Assembly: GCA_016721905.1 (NCBI GenBank)
Contig: JADKHH010000028.1
Span: 1-64,000 of the forward strand
Reading direction: 5' to 3'
Source: Candidatus Opimibacter skivensis
Lineage (GTDB): Bacteria > Bacteroidota > Bacteroidia > Chitinophagales > Saprospiraceae
DNA length: 64,000 nucleotides
This document shows positions 17,035 to 25,670 of this stretch, one piece after another. Made by a program: the position numbers and the translations under genes. The notes beneath the pieces are model-generated. The model had not been told where the DNA came from. It did no database searches and saw only the letters and a list, made by a program, of their open reading frames with translations. Positions within the stretch are counted from its first letter, which is position 1. Each line of letters starts with the position of its first letter.

Positions 17035-17661
17035 GTGCCTCTATTCTTCGAAACCATCTGCATCCGTGACGGACATCCGCAGCACCTGGATTGGCACCAG
17101 CGCAGAGTAGATGCAACGCTAAACCATTTCTTTCCTTCTACGCAGCCGGAAGAAAATACATTTCATCTGGATGAAATACTATCCTCCTGTTCGATTCCGA
17201 CAATAGGACTCTACCGATGCAAAATAATCTATGACCTCAATTCCGTTTCCGTTGAGTTTTTTACGTACACTCCTAGAGTAATCAACTCTCTACAACTCAT
17301 CGAGATGCCTGCAGGTTATGACTACAGTTATAAATACGCTGATCGAACAGTCCTTGAAAATTTATTTTCTCAACGCAGCGATGCAGATGATATCCTCATC
17401 ACCCGCGATGGTTGGATCACCGACACGTCGATAGCCAATATTGCTTTCCGAAAAGGAGATCGCTGGTACACCCCATCCATCCCTCTCTTAGCAGGCACCA
17501 CCTGGAAGCGACTTGTATCAAGTGGAGTTTTGATTCCGCGGCCGATACATCAGGATGATCTTTTGAGATTTGATGCATTCCGCATTTTCAATGCGATGAA
17601 TGGGTGGGGAGGAAAGGAGCTGCCCACAGACTTAATCAAGTTCGACGGTTCTGACCGCTGA
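17035..17661 (+). CDS. pabC: Aminodeoxychorismate lyase-like class IV aminotransferase
   Basis: PLP fold-type IV enzyme, expected to cleave aminodeoxychorismate to p-aminobenzoate and pyruvate. Seen: N-terminal FFETICIRDG, the lysine segment YDYSYKYADRTVLENLF, and RDGWITDTSIANIAFRKGDRWYTPSIPLLAG, the family's typical strand-turn region before the C-terminal domain (FDAFRIFNAM). 208 residues is short but within the range of compact bacterial members. The start is GTG at 17035; no ATG gives a complete N-terminus. The position after pabB supports the folate role over branched-chain transamination. Confidence 0.8.
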   Translation: MPLFFETICIRDGHPQHLDWHQRRVDATLNHFFPSTQPEENTFHLDEILSSCSIPTIGLYRCKIIYDLNSVSVEFFTYTPRVINSLQLIEMPAGYDYSYKYADRTVLENLFSQRSDADDILITRDGWITDTSIANIAFRKGDRWYTPSIPLLAGTTWKRLVSSGVLIPRPIHQDDLLRFDAFRIFNAMNGWGGKELPTDLIKFDGSDR

Positions 17662-17674
17662 TACGGATTTTCTT

Positions 17675-17893
17675 GTCTGAATCACGGATTACACGGATTA
17701 GAGGATTTCACGGATTAACTCAGCACAAACCTGAAGTATTATCCGAGTCCATTGTCTGAATCACGGATTACACGGATTAGAGGATTTCACGGATTAGCTT
17801 GGTGCAATAACCTGTAGCTAATCAGTTAGATCATATGTTCCGTAGTATCAAATCAGTGCAATCGGTGCAATCCGCGTAATCCGTGATTCAGAC
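17675..17893. repeat. CACGGATTA repeat elements (one end fragment plus one complete 140-bp element)
   Basis: A left end GTCTGAATCACGGATTACAC with a second ACGGATTA word lies at 17675-17717. A complete element follows at 17754-17893: it begins with the same left end and closes with AATCCGTGATTCAGAC, the reverse complement of the start. The interior is non-coding. Between elements is a short spacer ending in CCGAGTCCATT. The neighbouring element at 18480-18619 has the same 140-bp length and a related interior. Confidence 0.8.
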
Positions 17894-17923
17894 AAATGAG
17901 CTAAGGATAGCGCCGTATCCATT

Positions 17924-18450
17924 GTCGGATTTAAGGATTTAACAGATTAAATTTTAATAAGTATTGCATTTTTCAAAGGAAGCCAGTAATTTTCTATCTC
18001 ACTAAACCAGTTTGAAAATGGAAAAGCTTAAACACAAAGACATCACTGAGAAAATTATAGGTGGTGCGTTCGAAGTCCACAAATTTCTGGGCAATGGATT
18101 TCAGGAAGTTATTTACCAGCGCGCCCTTGCCTATGAGATGCGCATGGCTGACCTTCAGTTTCATCGGGAGATAGAACAGGAGATATTTTATAAAGAGCTG
18201 GAAGAACCCATCGGTACCAGAAGAGCTGACTTTGTCGTAGAAGAAAAAATCCTGGTCGAATTGAAAGCTGTCAAAGAATTGGACGACGATCATCTAGCTC
18301 AGATTCTGAACTATCTAAAAGCTTACAAACTTGAAGTCGGTTTGCTAATCAATTTCGGGGGTAAGAGCCTCAAGTTTAAGCGCGTAGTCTTGTAGCCCGC
18401 AAAATCAAATCCGAGCAATCGGTGTAATCGGTGTAATCCGTGATTCAGAC
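17924..18450 (+). mobile_element. Cargo-bearing member of the CACGGATTA element family
   Basis: A degenerate left end (GTCGGATTTAAGGATTTAAC) at 17924 and a good right end (AATCCGTGATTCAGAC, ending 18450) bracket the GxxExxY gene. The 25 bases right after the gene stop (GCAAAATCAAATCCGAGCAA...) match the right half of the empty element at 18480-18619, as if the gene had replaced or been inserted in the left half. No transposase is encoded, so the term mobile is an inference from the terminal inverted repeats and multiple copies. Confidence 0.55.
18012..18395 (+). CDS. GxxExxY protein (PD-(D/E)XK nuclease-like)
   Basis: 127 residues with the family signature LGNGFQEVIYQRALAYEM (G-x-x-E-x-x-Y) and a later nuclease-like core RRADFVVEEKILVELKAV, containing the D...E-x-K arrangement of the PD-(D/E)XK superfamily. 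The C-terminus KLEVGLLINFGGKSLKFKRV is also typical. Biological role is not established; nuclease activity is inferred from fold. ATG at 18018 is an equally good start. It stands alone, flanked on both sides by arrays of the same inverted-repeat element, and that association is its most interesting property. Confidence 0.88.
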   Translation: MKMEKLKHKDITEKIIGGAFEVHKFLGNGFQEVIYQRALAYEMRMADLQFHREIEQEIFYKELEEPIGTRRADFVVEEKILVELKAVKELDDDHLAQILNYLKAYKLEVGLLINFGGKSLKFKRVVL

Positions 18451-18479
18451 AATTGAGTGCAGACAATACCGAGTCCATT

Positions 18480-18619
18480 GTCTGAATCACGGATTACACA
18501 GATTTGAGGATTTCACGGATTATCGTGTTGCACAAACATGCATCAAATCAGCTAAATCATATGTCCAGCAAAATCAAATCCGAGCAATCGGTGCAATCAG
18601 TGTAATCCGTGATTCAGAC
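18480..18619. repeat. Complete empty CACGGATTA element (140 bp)
   Basis: Starts GTCTGAATCACGGATTACAC, ends TAATCCGTGATTCAGAC, interior non-coding and similar to the element at 17754-17893. An extra right end lies at 18665-18711, followed by a run of AGCTGATAGCTGACAGCTG words at 18757-18788 that touches the 3' end of the GHMP kinase gene. Confidence 0.8.
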
Positions 18620-18783
18620 AATTGAGCTGTGAACTAAATCAGTATGGTCTTATGACTGGGAGAATCAAATCGGTGCAATCGGTGCAATCCGTTTAATCCG
18701 TGATTCAGACAAAAGAGTGAAATCAAAAAATCTGGAACCTTGTATCTGGAAGCTAACCTCTGATAGCTGATAGCTGACAGCTG

Positions 18784-19716
18784 TCAGCTCAAAATCAACT
18801 CATCATACCTGAAAATCACATCCATCCCCTTACCCTGGAAATAAGCCCGGGTCTCTTCTTCAGAACGATCCGTAGTAGCAAGCACAAAATCGCCGCCCCA
18901 CGCACCAAGTGATTTCACACATCCCCAGTAGTCAGGGAATTCTTTGCTCTGGACAGTCGGCAGGCCAAGGATGTCTGCGACCAGATTCTCATGCTGGCGC
19001 ACGAGGGATTCAAATTCTTTCAAGGTGGAAGCACTGTTGATGCTTTCGGTCAACCTTGAAACTTTATCTACCGAACCATTGAGTCCGGCTTTAGACTGAT
19101 GATATTTCTTGAGTGCTTCCCTGCTATTCTGCTTGCGGCCGAGATAGATCAGGAAGAGTTGTTTCTTGAAGGACGGGTCAAAATCTGCGCCGTCGATATG
19201 CAGCTCATCTTCGAGCAACTGATATAAGACGGGTCCGTCAGCATCTGCACATGCGATGTCATAGCCTGAACCTCCAAAAGTGTCGAAAAGTAAAATGTAA
19301 GGATTGACCTCTGCCCATTGAGCCACGCACCATACGAGGGTAGAGCTGCTGCCCAGTCCCCAGTCGCGGTCAAACTCAAGGTAAGTCTCAACAGTATATC
19401 TGCGCCACTGGCTGAGAAACTCAGAATTTTGGCGACAAGCTCCTCTTAATAATTGTTGAATGCTGTTGGCGATGTCTTTGTCAGTGCTGTCGATCGGATC
19501 GAAAGCCATCAGGTCAAAGCTGCCGGAGAACCAAAGATTCCCTTTTCGATCGTAGGATTTCCAGGTGATTTCGCTGCCGGGGCGTTCGCTGACATTCATC
19601 GACTGACCCAGTTTGCATGGCAGCGCTAGCGACACAGCCCCGTTGAGGACGAGGTATTCGCCGGTAAGGAGGAGCTTACCATTCGCTTTATAGTGTCGTT
19701 TTGTCTGAACAGCCAT
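18784..19716 (-). CDS. GYDIA family GHMP kinase
   Basis: Small-molecule kinase of the galactokinase/homoserine/mevalonate/phosphomevalonate superfamily. The N-terminus has KANGKLLLTGEYLVLNGAVS, the ATP-binding motif is DWGLGSSSTLVWCVAQW, and the name-giving GSGYDIACADADGPVLY lies mid-protein. The C-terminal GAWGGDFVLATT matches GHMP motif 3. Bacteroidota members are thought to act in the mevalonate route, but no other isoprenoid gene is adjacent. The start at 19716 is supported by the motif distance and by a -7-like element 11 nt upstream. Confidence 0.88.
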   Translation of the reverse strand: MAVQTKRHYKANGKLLLTGEYLVLNGAVSLALPCKLGQSMNVSERPGSEITWKSYDRKGNLWFSGSFDLMAFDPIDSTDKDIANSIQQLLRGACRQNSEFLSQWRRYTVETYLEFDRDWGLGSSSTLVWCVAQWAEVNPYILLFDTFGGSGYDIACADADGPVLYQLLEDELHIDGADFDPSFKKQLFLIYLGRKQNSREALKKYHQSKAGLNGSVDKVSRLTESINSASTLKEFESLVRQHENLVADILGLPTVQSKEFPDYWGCVKSLGAWGGDFVLATTDRSEEETRAYFQGKGMDVIFRYDELILS

Positions 19717-19726
19717 GGGTAGGGGG

Positions 19727-19734
19727 CAAAGATA
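19727..19734 (-). promoter_or_regulatory. Candidate -7 element for the GHMP kinase
   Basis: On the minus strand this reads TATCTTTG, matching TAnnTTTG. It lies only 10 nt before the ATG, implying a very short or absent 5' leader. Confidence 0.35.
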
Positions 19735-20350
19735 ATATTGGTTCTCATAAGGTGATCCGTATGACCGACTTTTCGGCCGTTAGACCGATCTCTCCAGGGT
19801 CCATCCATGAAGGGACTCCGAAAAAACCCGTTTTGCAATGCGGCAAGATATATACTTTTTATTTATATATAATCATGCTATATGAAATTAAATTTGGCAA
19901 AAGAGCGAAACACTGAAATCCGATCCTTAGCATTCTCCCAAAGTAGGCATTTAAAATGATGATAAAAATTAGTTTCTTTTAATGAAATTCTAATCTGATT
20001 TGATGGTATACCTTATCGGCCAACGGCCGTTGTTGGTGTCCTCACCAACAACCACGAGAATCCCCGCTGGTGGTGGGGACACCAGGCCAGCGGCATCATG
20101 TGGGTGCCCTCGGCCAGCGGCCGTTGTTGGTGTCCTCACCAACAACCACGAGAATCCCCGCTGGTGGTGGGGACACCAGGCCAGCGGCATCATGTGGGTG
20201 TCCTCACCAACAACCACCGAACTTCATCCAGCGGCGACTTTTAGTCGCGTTTCGTAGAACTCCATCCCCACCCTTGTTGTTATTTTGTATTCTTGAGACA
20301 CCAACTATACTAACCTACTAAGCTCCTAAGCGACTAAGCACTTTATAACC
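19735..20350. repeat. Intergenic region with a 94-bp tandem repeat (20017-20215)
   Basis: A 94-bp unit occurs about 2.1 times; its GCCGTTGTTGG start falls at 20026 and 20120. Each unit contains the hairpin GTTGTTGGTG-TCCT-CACCAACAAC (first at 20029-20052) and a second stem around CCCCGCTGGTGGTGGGG. The units are nearly identical. Open frames across it are translations of the repeat. 20216-20350 leads to clpB with no clear promoter consensus. Confidence 0.85.
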
Positions 20351-23137
20351 ATGACATACGATAACTTTACCATCAACGCCCAGGAAGCTATCCTGGCAGG
20401 ACAGAGATTAGCTGCAAGCCTGCAGCAGCAGACCGTCGATACCACGCACATGATCAAGGGGATCCTGGAAGCCAGCGAAGACAGCGCCAAATTCCTCTTT
20501 CAAAAAGTTGGGGTCAGTGTTCCTCAGCTCATCAAAGCATTGGACGAATCGATCCAAACCTATCCAAAGGTCTCCGGATCGGACAAGCAATATCTGACAG
20601 ATACCAGCAACAAAGCCCTCAGCGAAGCCAAGAAACTCTTGCCTGAGTTTGGAGATGAGTTCATCTCCACAGAGATCATGCTCCTCGGTATCATGAAAGG
20701 TAATAGCAAAGGTGCCCAGATTCTCAAAGATCAGGGCGCCACCCTCGAAGGCCTCAAAGCCGCCATCAAGGAATTGAGAGGCGGACGCAAGGTGAGCGAT
20801 CAGAATACCGAGAACCAATACAATGCACTGAAGAAATTCGGTATCCATCTCAACCAAAGAGCCCTCGATGGCAAACTAGACCCGATCATCGGACGCGACG
20901 AAGAGATCAGACGCATCCTGCACATACTCTCACGACGTAAAAAGAACAACCCTATCCTCATTGGTGATGCAGGTGTCGGAAAGACAGCCATCGTCGAAGG
21001 AATAGCATGGCGTATTGTGAAGAAGGATGTTCCTGAAAATCTGCTCACGAAGCAAATCTATGTCCTCGACATCGCTGCCCTGATCGCCGGTGCCAAGTTC
21101 AAAGGCGAATTTGAAGAACGCATCAAGGCCGTGATCGAAGAAGTAAAGAGTTCGAATGGAGAGATCATCCTCTTTATTGATGAGATCCATACATTGATTG
21201 GAGCAGGTGGTGGAGGTGGCGCAATGGACGCAGCCAATATTCTCAAACCAGCACTTGCAAGAGGAGAGCTACGTACCATCGGTGCAACCACTGCTGATGA
21301 GTATCAAAAATATTTTGAGGCTGATAAAGCACTCGTCAGGAGATTCCAGACAGTATTTATTGACGAGCCGTCTGTAGAAGACACCATTTCTATTCTCCGC
21401 GGTATCCAGGATAAGTACGAGGTGTATCATAAAATAGCCATCCTCGATGAAGCACTCGTAGCTGCCGCTGAATTATCACACCGCTATATTGCAGATCGAC
21501 ACCTGCCGGATAAGGCCATCGACCTCATCGATGAAGCCGCTGCCAAGCTGCGTCTCGAACTTGACAGCCTTCCTGAAGAGATCGATCAGGCTGATCGCAA
21601 ACTACGTCAACTCGAAATCGAACGCGAAGCCGTCAAGCGCGAAAAGGATGACAAGAAATTGAAAGTCATCACAGAAACAATCGCCAATACACAAGAGAAG
21701 CTTGACACCTTAAAAGCAACATGGAAAAACGAAAAAGAACTCGTTGACTCCATACAGAATATTCGGAAGAAGATCGACGAACTCGAGCACGAAGCAACAG
21801 TTGCCGAACGCGAATCGAATTATGAAAAAGTTGCTAAGATCCGATACGGCGAACTCGTAGCAGAGAAAGCTAAGCTTACCGAAGCAGAAACTAAGTTGCA
21901 CGCACTACCTTCCGAGAGTCGTTTCACCAACGAAGAAGTAACAGCGGATGATATCGCCGAAGTCGTCTCCCGCTGGACTGGCATTCCTCTGCAGAAGATG
22001 ATGCAGAGTGAAAAGGAAAAGATGCTTCATCTGGAAGAAGAGATCGGCCAGCGCCTGATTGGTCAGGCCGAAGCCGTGAAGTCTGTAAGTAATGCCGTGC
22101 GCAGAAGCAGGGCAGGACTTCAGGATCCAAACAAGCCGATTGGTTCTTTTATTTTCCTCGGTCCTACAGGCGTTGGAAAAACTGAATTAGCAAAAGCACT
22201 TGCTGAAGTCTTGTTTGATGATGAAAGCGCCATCACCCGCATCGACATGAGCGAGTATCAGGAGAAGCATGCGGTATCTCGTCTTGTAGGTGCACCTCCA
22301 GGATATGTTGGTTATGATGAAGGCGGGCAATTGACCGAGGCTGTTCGACGCAGACCGTATTCGATCGTCTTGCTGGATGAAATTGAAAAAGCTCACCCGG
22401 ATACTTTCAATGTCCTGCTCCAGGTATTGGATGATGGTAGATTGACAGACAATAAAGGTCGTGTAGCTAATTTCAAAAACACCATCGTCATCATGACGTC
22501 CAACATGGGCTCTGAAGTCATCCTCGAAAACTTCGAAGATCTCGAAGCCCTCGGTGAAGGACAAAGAGCAGATATCATCGCCACGACAAAAGAAGAAGTC
22601 TTCAACCTGCTGAAAGAAACACTGCGGCCAGAGTTCCTCAATCGTATCGATGACAAGATCATGTTCCTTCCACTCTCCAAGGAAGAGATCAAGAAGATCG
22701 CATTGTTATTGCTGAAGAAGATCAAAAAGAATCTCGCTAACCGCGAACTCAACCTGGAGATCAGCGACAAGGCATTGAACCTCCTCGCTGACCTGGGCTA
22801 TGATCCTCAGTTTGGTGCCCGTCCACTGAAGAGAGTCATCGAAGTCGAGCTCGTCAACGAATTAGCTATGCAAGTTCTCTCGGGCCAGTTTTCTGAAGGT
22901 GATACCATCTATGTCGATGCCGACAACAAAGGTTTTGTATTCAGCGAAGAAGGCTTCAAAGGCGACGGCTCCGCTCCCCCAAGCGGCAAAGGCGCCAAAG
23001 ACACCGCCCAAAAGCGCGAGCAAAACCTTGATAAATTAAAGAAGGCTACAAAAGAAGTAGATGATCTTGTCAAGGATATCAAGGAGGATGATGACGATGA
23101 TGATGAGAAGCAAACGGAGACAGAGCCGAAGAAATGA
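20351..23137 (+). CDS. clpB: ATP-dependent chaperone ClpB (Hsp100 disaggregase)
   Basis: Hexameric AAA+ protein that pulls polypeptides out of aggregates with DnaK/DnaJ. Domains in order: N-terminal Clp repeat domain (1-150), NBD1 with Walker A LIGDAGVGKTAIVEG and Walker B ILFIDEIHTLIGAGG, a coiled-coil middle domain (about 400-530, charged heptads), NBD2 with Walker A FLGPTGVGKTELAKA and Walker B VLLDEIEKAHPD, and the sensor 2 region GARPLKRVIEVELV. At 928 residues it is longer than usual because of a C-terminal tail of ~60 residues rich in Lys and Asp (KEDDDDDDEKQ). It pairs functionally with the grpE-dnaJ operon at 13.7 kb. Confidence 0.95.
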   Translation: MTYDNFTINAQEAILAGQRLAASLQQQTVDTTHMIKGILEASEDSAKFLFQKVGVSVPQLIKALDESIQTYPKVSGSDKQYLTDTSNKALSEAKKLLPEFGDEFISTEIMLLGIMKGNSKGAQILKDQGATLEGLKAAIKELRGGRKVSDQNTENQYNALKKFGIHLNQRALDGKLDPIIGRDEEIRRILHILSRRKKNNPILIGDAGVGKTAIVEGIAWRIVKKDVPENLLTKQIYVLDIAALIAGAKFKGEFEERIKAVIEEVKSSNGEIILFIDEIHTLIGAGGGGGAMDAANILKPALARGELRTIGATTADEYQKYFEADKALVRRFQTVFIDEPSVEDTISILRGIQDKYEVYHKIAILDEALVAAAELSHRYIADRHLPDKAIDLIDEAAAKLRLELDSLPEEIDQADRKLRQLEIEREAVKREKDDKKLKVITETIANTQEKLDTLKATWKNEKELVDSIQNIRKKIDELEHEATVAERESNYEKVAKIRYGELVAEKAKLTEAETKLHALPSESRFTNEEVTADDIAEVVSRWTGIPLQKMMQSEKEKMLHLEEEIGQRLIGQAEAVKSVSNAVRRSRAGLQDPNKPIGSFIFLGPTGVGKTELAKALAEVLFDDESAITRIDMSEYQEKHAVSRLVGAPPGYVGYDEGGQLTEAVRRRPYSIVLLDEIEKAHPDTFNVLLQVLDDGRLTDNKGRVANFKNTIVIMTSNMGSEVILENFEDLEALGEGQRADIIATTKEEVFNLLKETLRPEFLNRIDDKIMFLPLSKEEIKKIALLLLKKIKKNLANRELNLEISDKALNLLADLGYDPQFGARPLKRVIEVELVNELAMQVLSGQFSEGDTIYVDADNKGFVFSEEGFKGDGSAPPSGKGAKDTAQKREQNLDKLKKATKEVDDLVKDIKEDDDDDDEKQTETEPKK

Positions 23138-23247
23138 TGTTCTGCATTTAATTTTAGCAGTTAGCAGTTCAAAATTTGAGCCGCCGACTAAATGACTGCC
23201 AACTCCTGCTCCTGCCCTCTGCCTGGTCCTTGCTCCTTGCTCCTTGC

Positions 23248-23805
23248 TCATTTAATCCTATCCGGATTTTCCTTCAGGAACTTACCCCACCCTCCCTTCT
23301 TCGAAGAAACAGGCTTGCCTGCCTGATAATGGTGACAAACCGCTACTGACAAAGCATCCGTAGCATCGAGTGCAAACTTCCCGGGCTCGATGTTGAGCAT
23401 GCGGCACAGCATATCAGCAACTTGCTCTTTGGCGGCATTGCCATTGCCGGTGACGGATTGCTTGACTTTCTTTGGTGAGTATTCGGTGATGGTGAGTCCC
23501 ATCGTCATGCCTGCAGCCATAGCTACACCCTGAGCCCTTCCAAGTTTCAACATCGACTGGACGTTCTTTCCAAAGAAAGGAGCTTCGATGGCCAACTCCT
23601 GCGGCAGGTATCGTTCGATGATCTCCTGGATCTCCAGGAAGATTTCCTTGAGCTTGTCTGTATGCTCTCCTTTATCTTTCAGATGAAGCACACCGATCTC
23701 CAGCACATCGATTTTATCTCTGTCTACTTCAATGACCGCAAAGCCCAGTATGTTGGTGCCGGGGTCAATGCCTAGAATGCGTGAGGTGGATCCTGCTTTT
23801 ATCAC
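23248..23805 (-). CDS. ruvC: Crossover junction endodeoxyribonuclease RuvC
   Basis: Cuts Holliday junctions with RuvAB in recombination repair. All acidic catalytic positions are visible: Asp in RILGIDPGTNILGFA, Glu in LAIEAPFFGKN, and the C-terminal pair in ALDATDALSVAVCH. The conserved GRAQGVAMAA and KVKQSVTGNGNAAKEQV segments are present. 185 residues is full length. Its start overlaps the stop of the upstream CBS/CorC gene by 4 nt, so the two are likely cotranscribed. Confidence 0.95.
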   Translation of the reverse strand: MIKAGSTSRILGIDPGTNILGFAVIEVDRDKIDVLEIGVLHLKDKGEHTDKLKEIFLEIQEIIERYLPQELAIEAPFFGKNVQSMLKLGRAQGVAMAAGMTMGLTITEYSPKKVKQSVTGNGNAAKEQVADMLCRMLNIEPGKFALDATDALSVAVCHHYQAGKPVSSKKGGWGKFLKENPDRIK

Positions 23806-25070
23806 TTCCGGATAATAAGTATTTTATCAATCGTCGGTCCATCCATATCCAGGATCTCAAATTCAAAATTGACCCAGTTGATTTTTTCAGACTGCTTGGG
23901 GATCCTTCCCAGCACTTGCATGATCAGCCCACCCACCGTATTGACTTCAAAGTCCTTGATGTAGTCTTCCATTCCAAAACGTGTAAGGAAATCTGGTAGT
24001 GGATAGTGCCCATCAATCAGCCATGAATGATCATCCCGTTGCTGGAATAGATATTCTTCGCCATAGAATTCAGAAATGTCACCCACCAATGCTTCGAGGA
24101 TATCACTCATCGTCAGGATACCTTGGGTGGAACCATATTCATCAATCACGAGAGCGTAATGAATATTGGTTTGCTTAAACTGCTCCAATGCTTTGTATGC
24201 AGATGCACCTTCCGCGATATACGATGGTTCGGCAACGATGCTTTTGAGATTGAATTCTTCTTTCTCAATCTCAGCAAATAATTGTTTGAGACTCACGATC
24301 CCGATGATATCCTGCTCATCGCTGTCATAGATCGGATAGAAGTTATGAAGATCTTCAGACACCAGTCTTTTTACTTCTTCTTTCGTATCCGTGATATCGA
24401 GCGTGGTCATCTTCTTACGCGCGGTCATGAGTGAGCTCACGCTTCTGTCCCCGACGCTGAATACCCTGTTGACAATATCCTGTTCGATCTCCTGGATCTC
24501 CCCGTCTTCCATGCCTTCGCGGACGATGGCTTTGATCTCTTCTTCGGTCACTTTGCTTTCACTGGATCGCTGGACCCTGAATATTTTTAAAACCAGGTCT
24601 GTAGTCACCGTCAATAGCCAGATGAAAGGCGCGGTGATCATGGCGATGATTTTCATGGGCATGGCCATGGTCTTGGCGATGGCTTCCGGGTAGGTCAGTC
24701 CGATCCGTTTCGGAACGAGTTCGCCGAGCACCAGGGAGAAAAAAGTCACGATGATCAGCACGACCACCACGGAGAGGGTAGAGGCGTATTTGGCTATCAC
24801 AGGGAACTGGAGGATAAAAGCCTCCATGTCCTGGGTTATTTTTTCTCCGCTATAGATACCGGTCAGCAAGCCGATGAGGGTGATGCCGATCTGGACGGTG
24901 GAGAGGAGTTTGCTTGGTGCAGCCTGGAGCTCCAGCGCGGTCTTTGCACCCCGGTTTCCCTGCTGGGCAGCGGAGGTGAGCCTGTTTTTCCGTGCCGAAA
25001 CCAGCGCGATTTCGGACATCGAAAAGATCCCGTTGATCAGGATCAGTATGAGAATAATGAGAATTTCCAT
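23802..25070 (-). CDS. CNNM/CorC-type transporter-associated protein (DUF21, CBS pair, CorC_HlyC)
   Basis: Integral membrane protein, 422 residues. The N-terminal DUF21 domain has four hydrophobic segments (ILIILILILINGIFSMSEIA, LSTVQIGITLIGLLTGIYSG, LSVVVVLIIVTFFSLVLGEL, and one near residue 140). Two CBS motifs follow (VSSLMTARKKMTTLDIT and IHYALVIDEYGSTQGIL), then a CorC_HlyC domain (HYPLPDFLTRFGMED ... VNTVGGLIM). The family is often called hemolysin but is linked to Mg2+/Co2+ homeostasis. It overlaps ruvC by 4 nt. Confidence 0.9.
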   Translation of the reverse strand: MEILIILILILINGIFSMSEIALVSARKNRLTSAAQQGNRGAKTALELQAAPSKLLSTVQIGITLIGLLTGIYSGEKITQDMEAFILQFPVIAKYASTLSVVVVLIIVTFFSLVLGELVPKRIGLTYPEAIAKTMAMPMKIIAMITAPFIWLLTVTTDLVLKIFRVQRSSESKVTEEEIKAIVREGMEDGEIQEIEQDIVNRVFSVGDRSVSSLMTARKKMTTLDITDTKEEVKRLVSEDLHNFYPIYDSDEQDIIGIVSLKQLFAEIEKEEFNLKSIVAEPSYIAEGASAYKALEQFKQTNIHYALVIDEYGSTQGILTMSDILEALVGDISEFYGEEYLFQQRDDHSWLIDGHYPLPDFLTRFGMEDYIKDFEVNTVGGLIMQVLGRIPKQSEKINWVNFEFEILDMDGPTIDKILIIRK

Positions 25071-25147
25071 GTTTGGAACGTGGCGTATTGGGTTTGGTCC
25101 CGGGGGCGAAGATCGGGAGAATTCTTCGATTGACCTTGCCCCCTAAG

Positions 25148-25419
25148 CCTGCGCTGCCCCCTCACCCCTGTGTTTCTCCATTTGATTCGTTTCACTGCGT
25201 TCACCTCATATCATTCCGAAAACCCCGGGGCGTCCTGGACGCATCCTCACCCGCAGCTAGACGTTTACGTATATCAATGCCCCGTAGGTGATCCTGCGCT
25301 GCCCTCTCACCCCTGTGTTTCTCCATTTGATTCGTTTCACTGCGTTCACCTCATTTCATTCCGAAAACCCCGGGGCGTCCTGGACCCAACCTCGTTTACG
25401 TTAGCAATGTCCCGTAGGG
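25148..25419. repeat. Direct repeat, two copies about 145 bp apart
   Basis: Copies at 25148-25288 and 25293-25419 share CCTGCGCTGCC, CACCCCTGTGTTTCTCC, TCCGAAAACCCCGGGGCGTC and a closing CCCGTAGG, with small differences and a 14-bp indel near the end. Short open frames over both strands are not convincing proteins. Confidence 0.8.
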
Positions 25420-25670
25420 GCTATATGTGTGTAAAACATCTCGAATAGGCACCAATCCGTGACCCGAAACTGTCTGAGCTGCGCGGATGGCCTCTTCTGG
25501 CCATAAAGCCCGTGGCATCAGTCGAGTCCTTCGGTTGCTGAGCGGAAGCCCAAGCAGCCGCCGCCGTCTTGCGGGGGTTTCGGGGCCCCGTTTTTGGGTT
25601 TTGGCAATGAAAAAAGTAACACGATTAACACTTGCTTAATATACAATTACCCCGTAATTTCGTTAGGTAT
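25420..25670. other. GC-rich intergenic stretch ending in a GCAATGAAAAAAGTAACAC word
   Basis: No gene seen. The word GCAATGAAAAAAGTAACAC at 25604-25622 recurs at 59823-59841, both after a run of T and G. It may be the edge of a dispersed element. Confidence 0.45.

Noticed and set aside
17675..18711. CRISPR-like array in the CACGGATTA region
   Set aside because: Units are 117-140 bp with inverted ends and related interiors, not short direct repeats with unique spacers.
20017..20215. CRISPR array
   Set aside because: Only about two units of 94 bp without unique spacers, and no cas genes in the window.
20000..20321. Overlapping open frames on both strands before clpB
   Set aside because: They are the 94-bp tandem repeat translated; repeated identical peptide blocks and no protein character.
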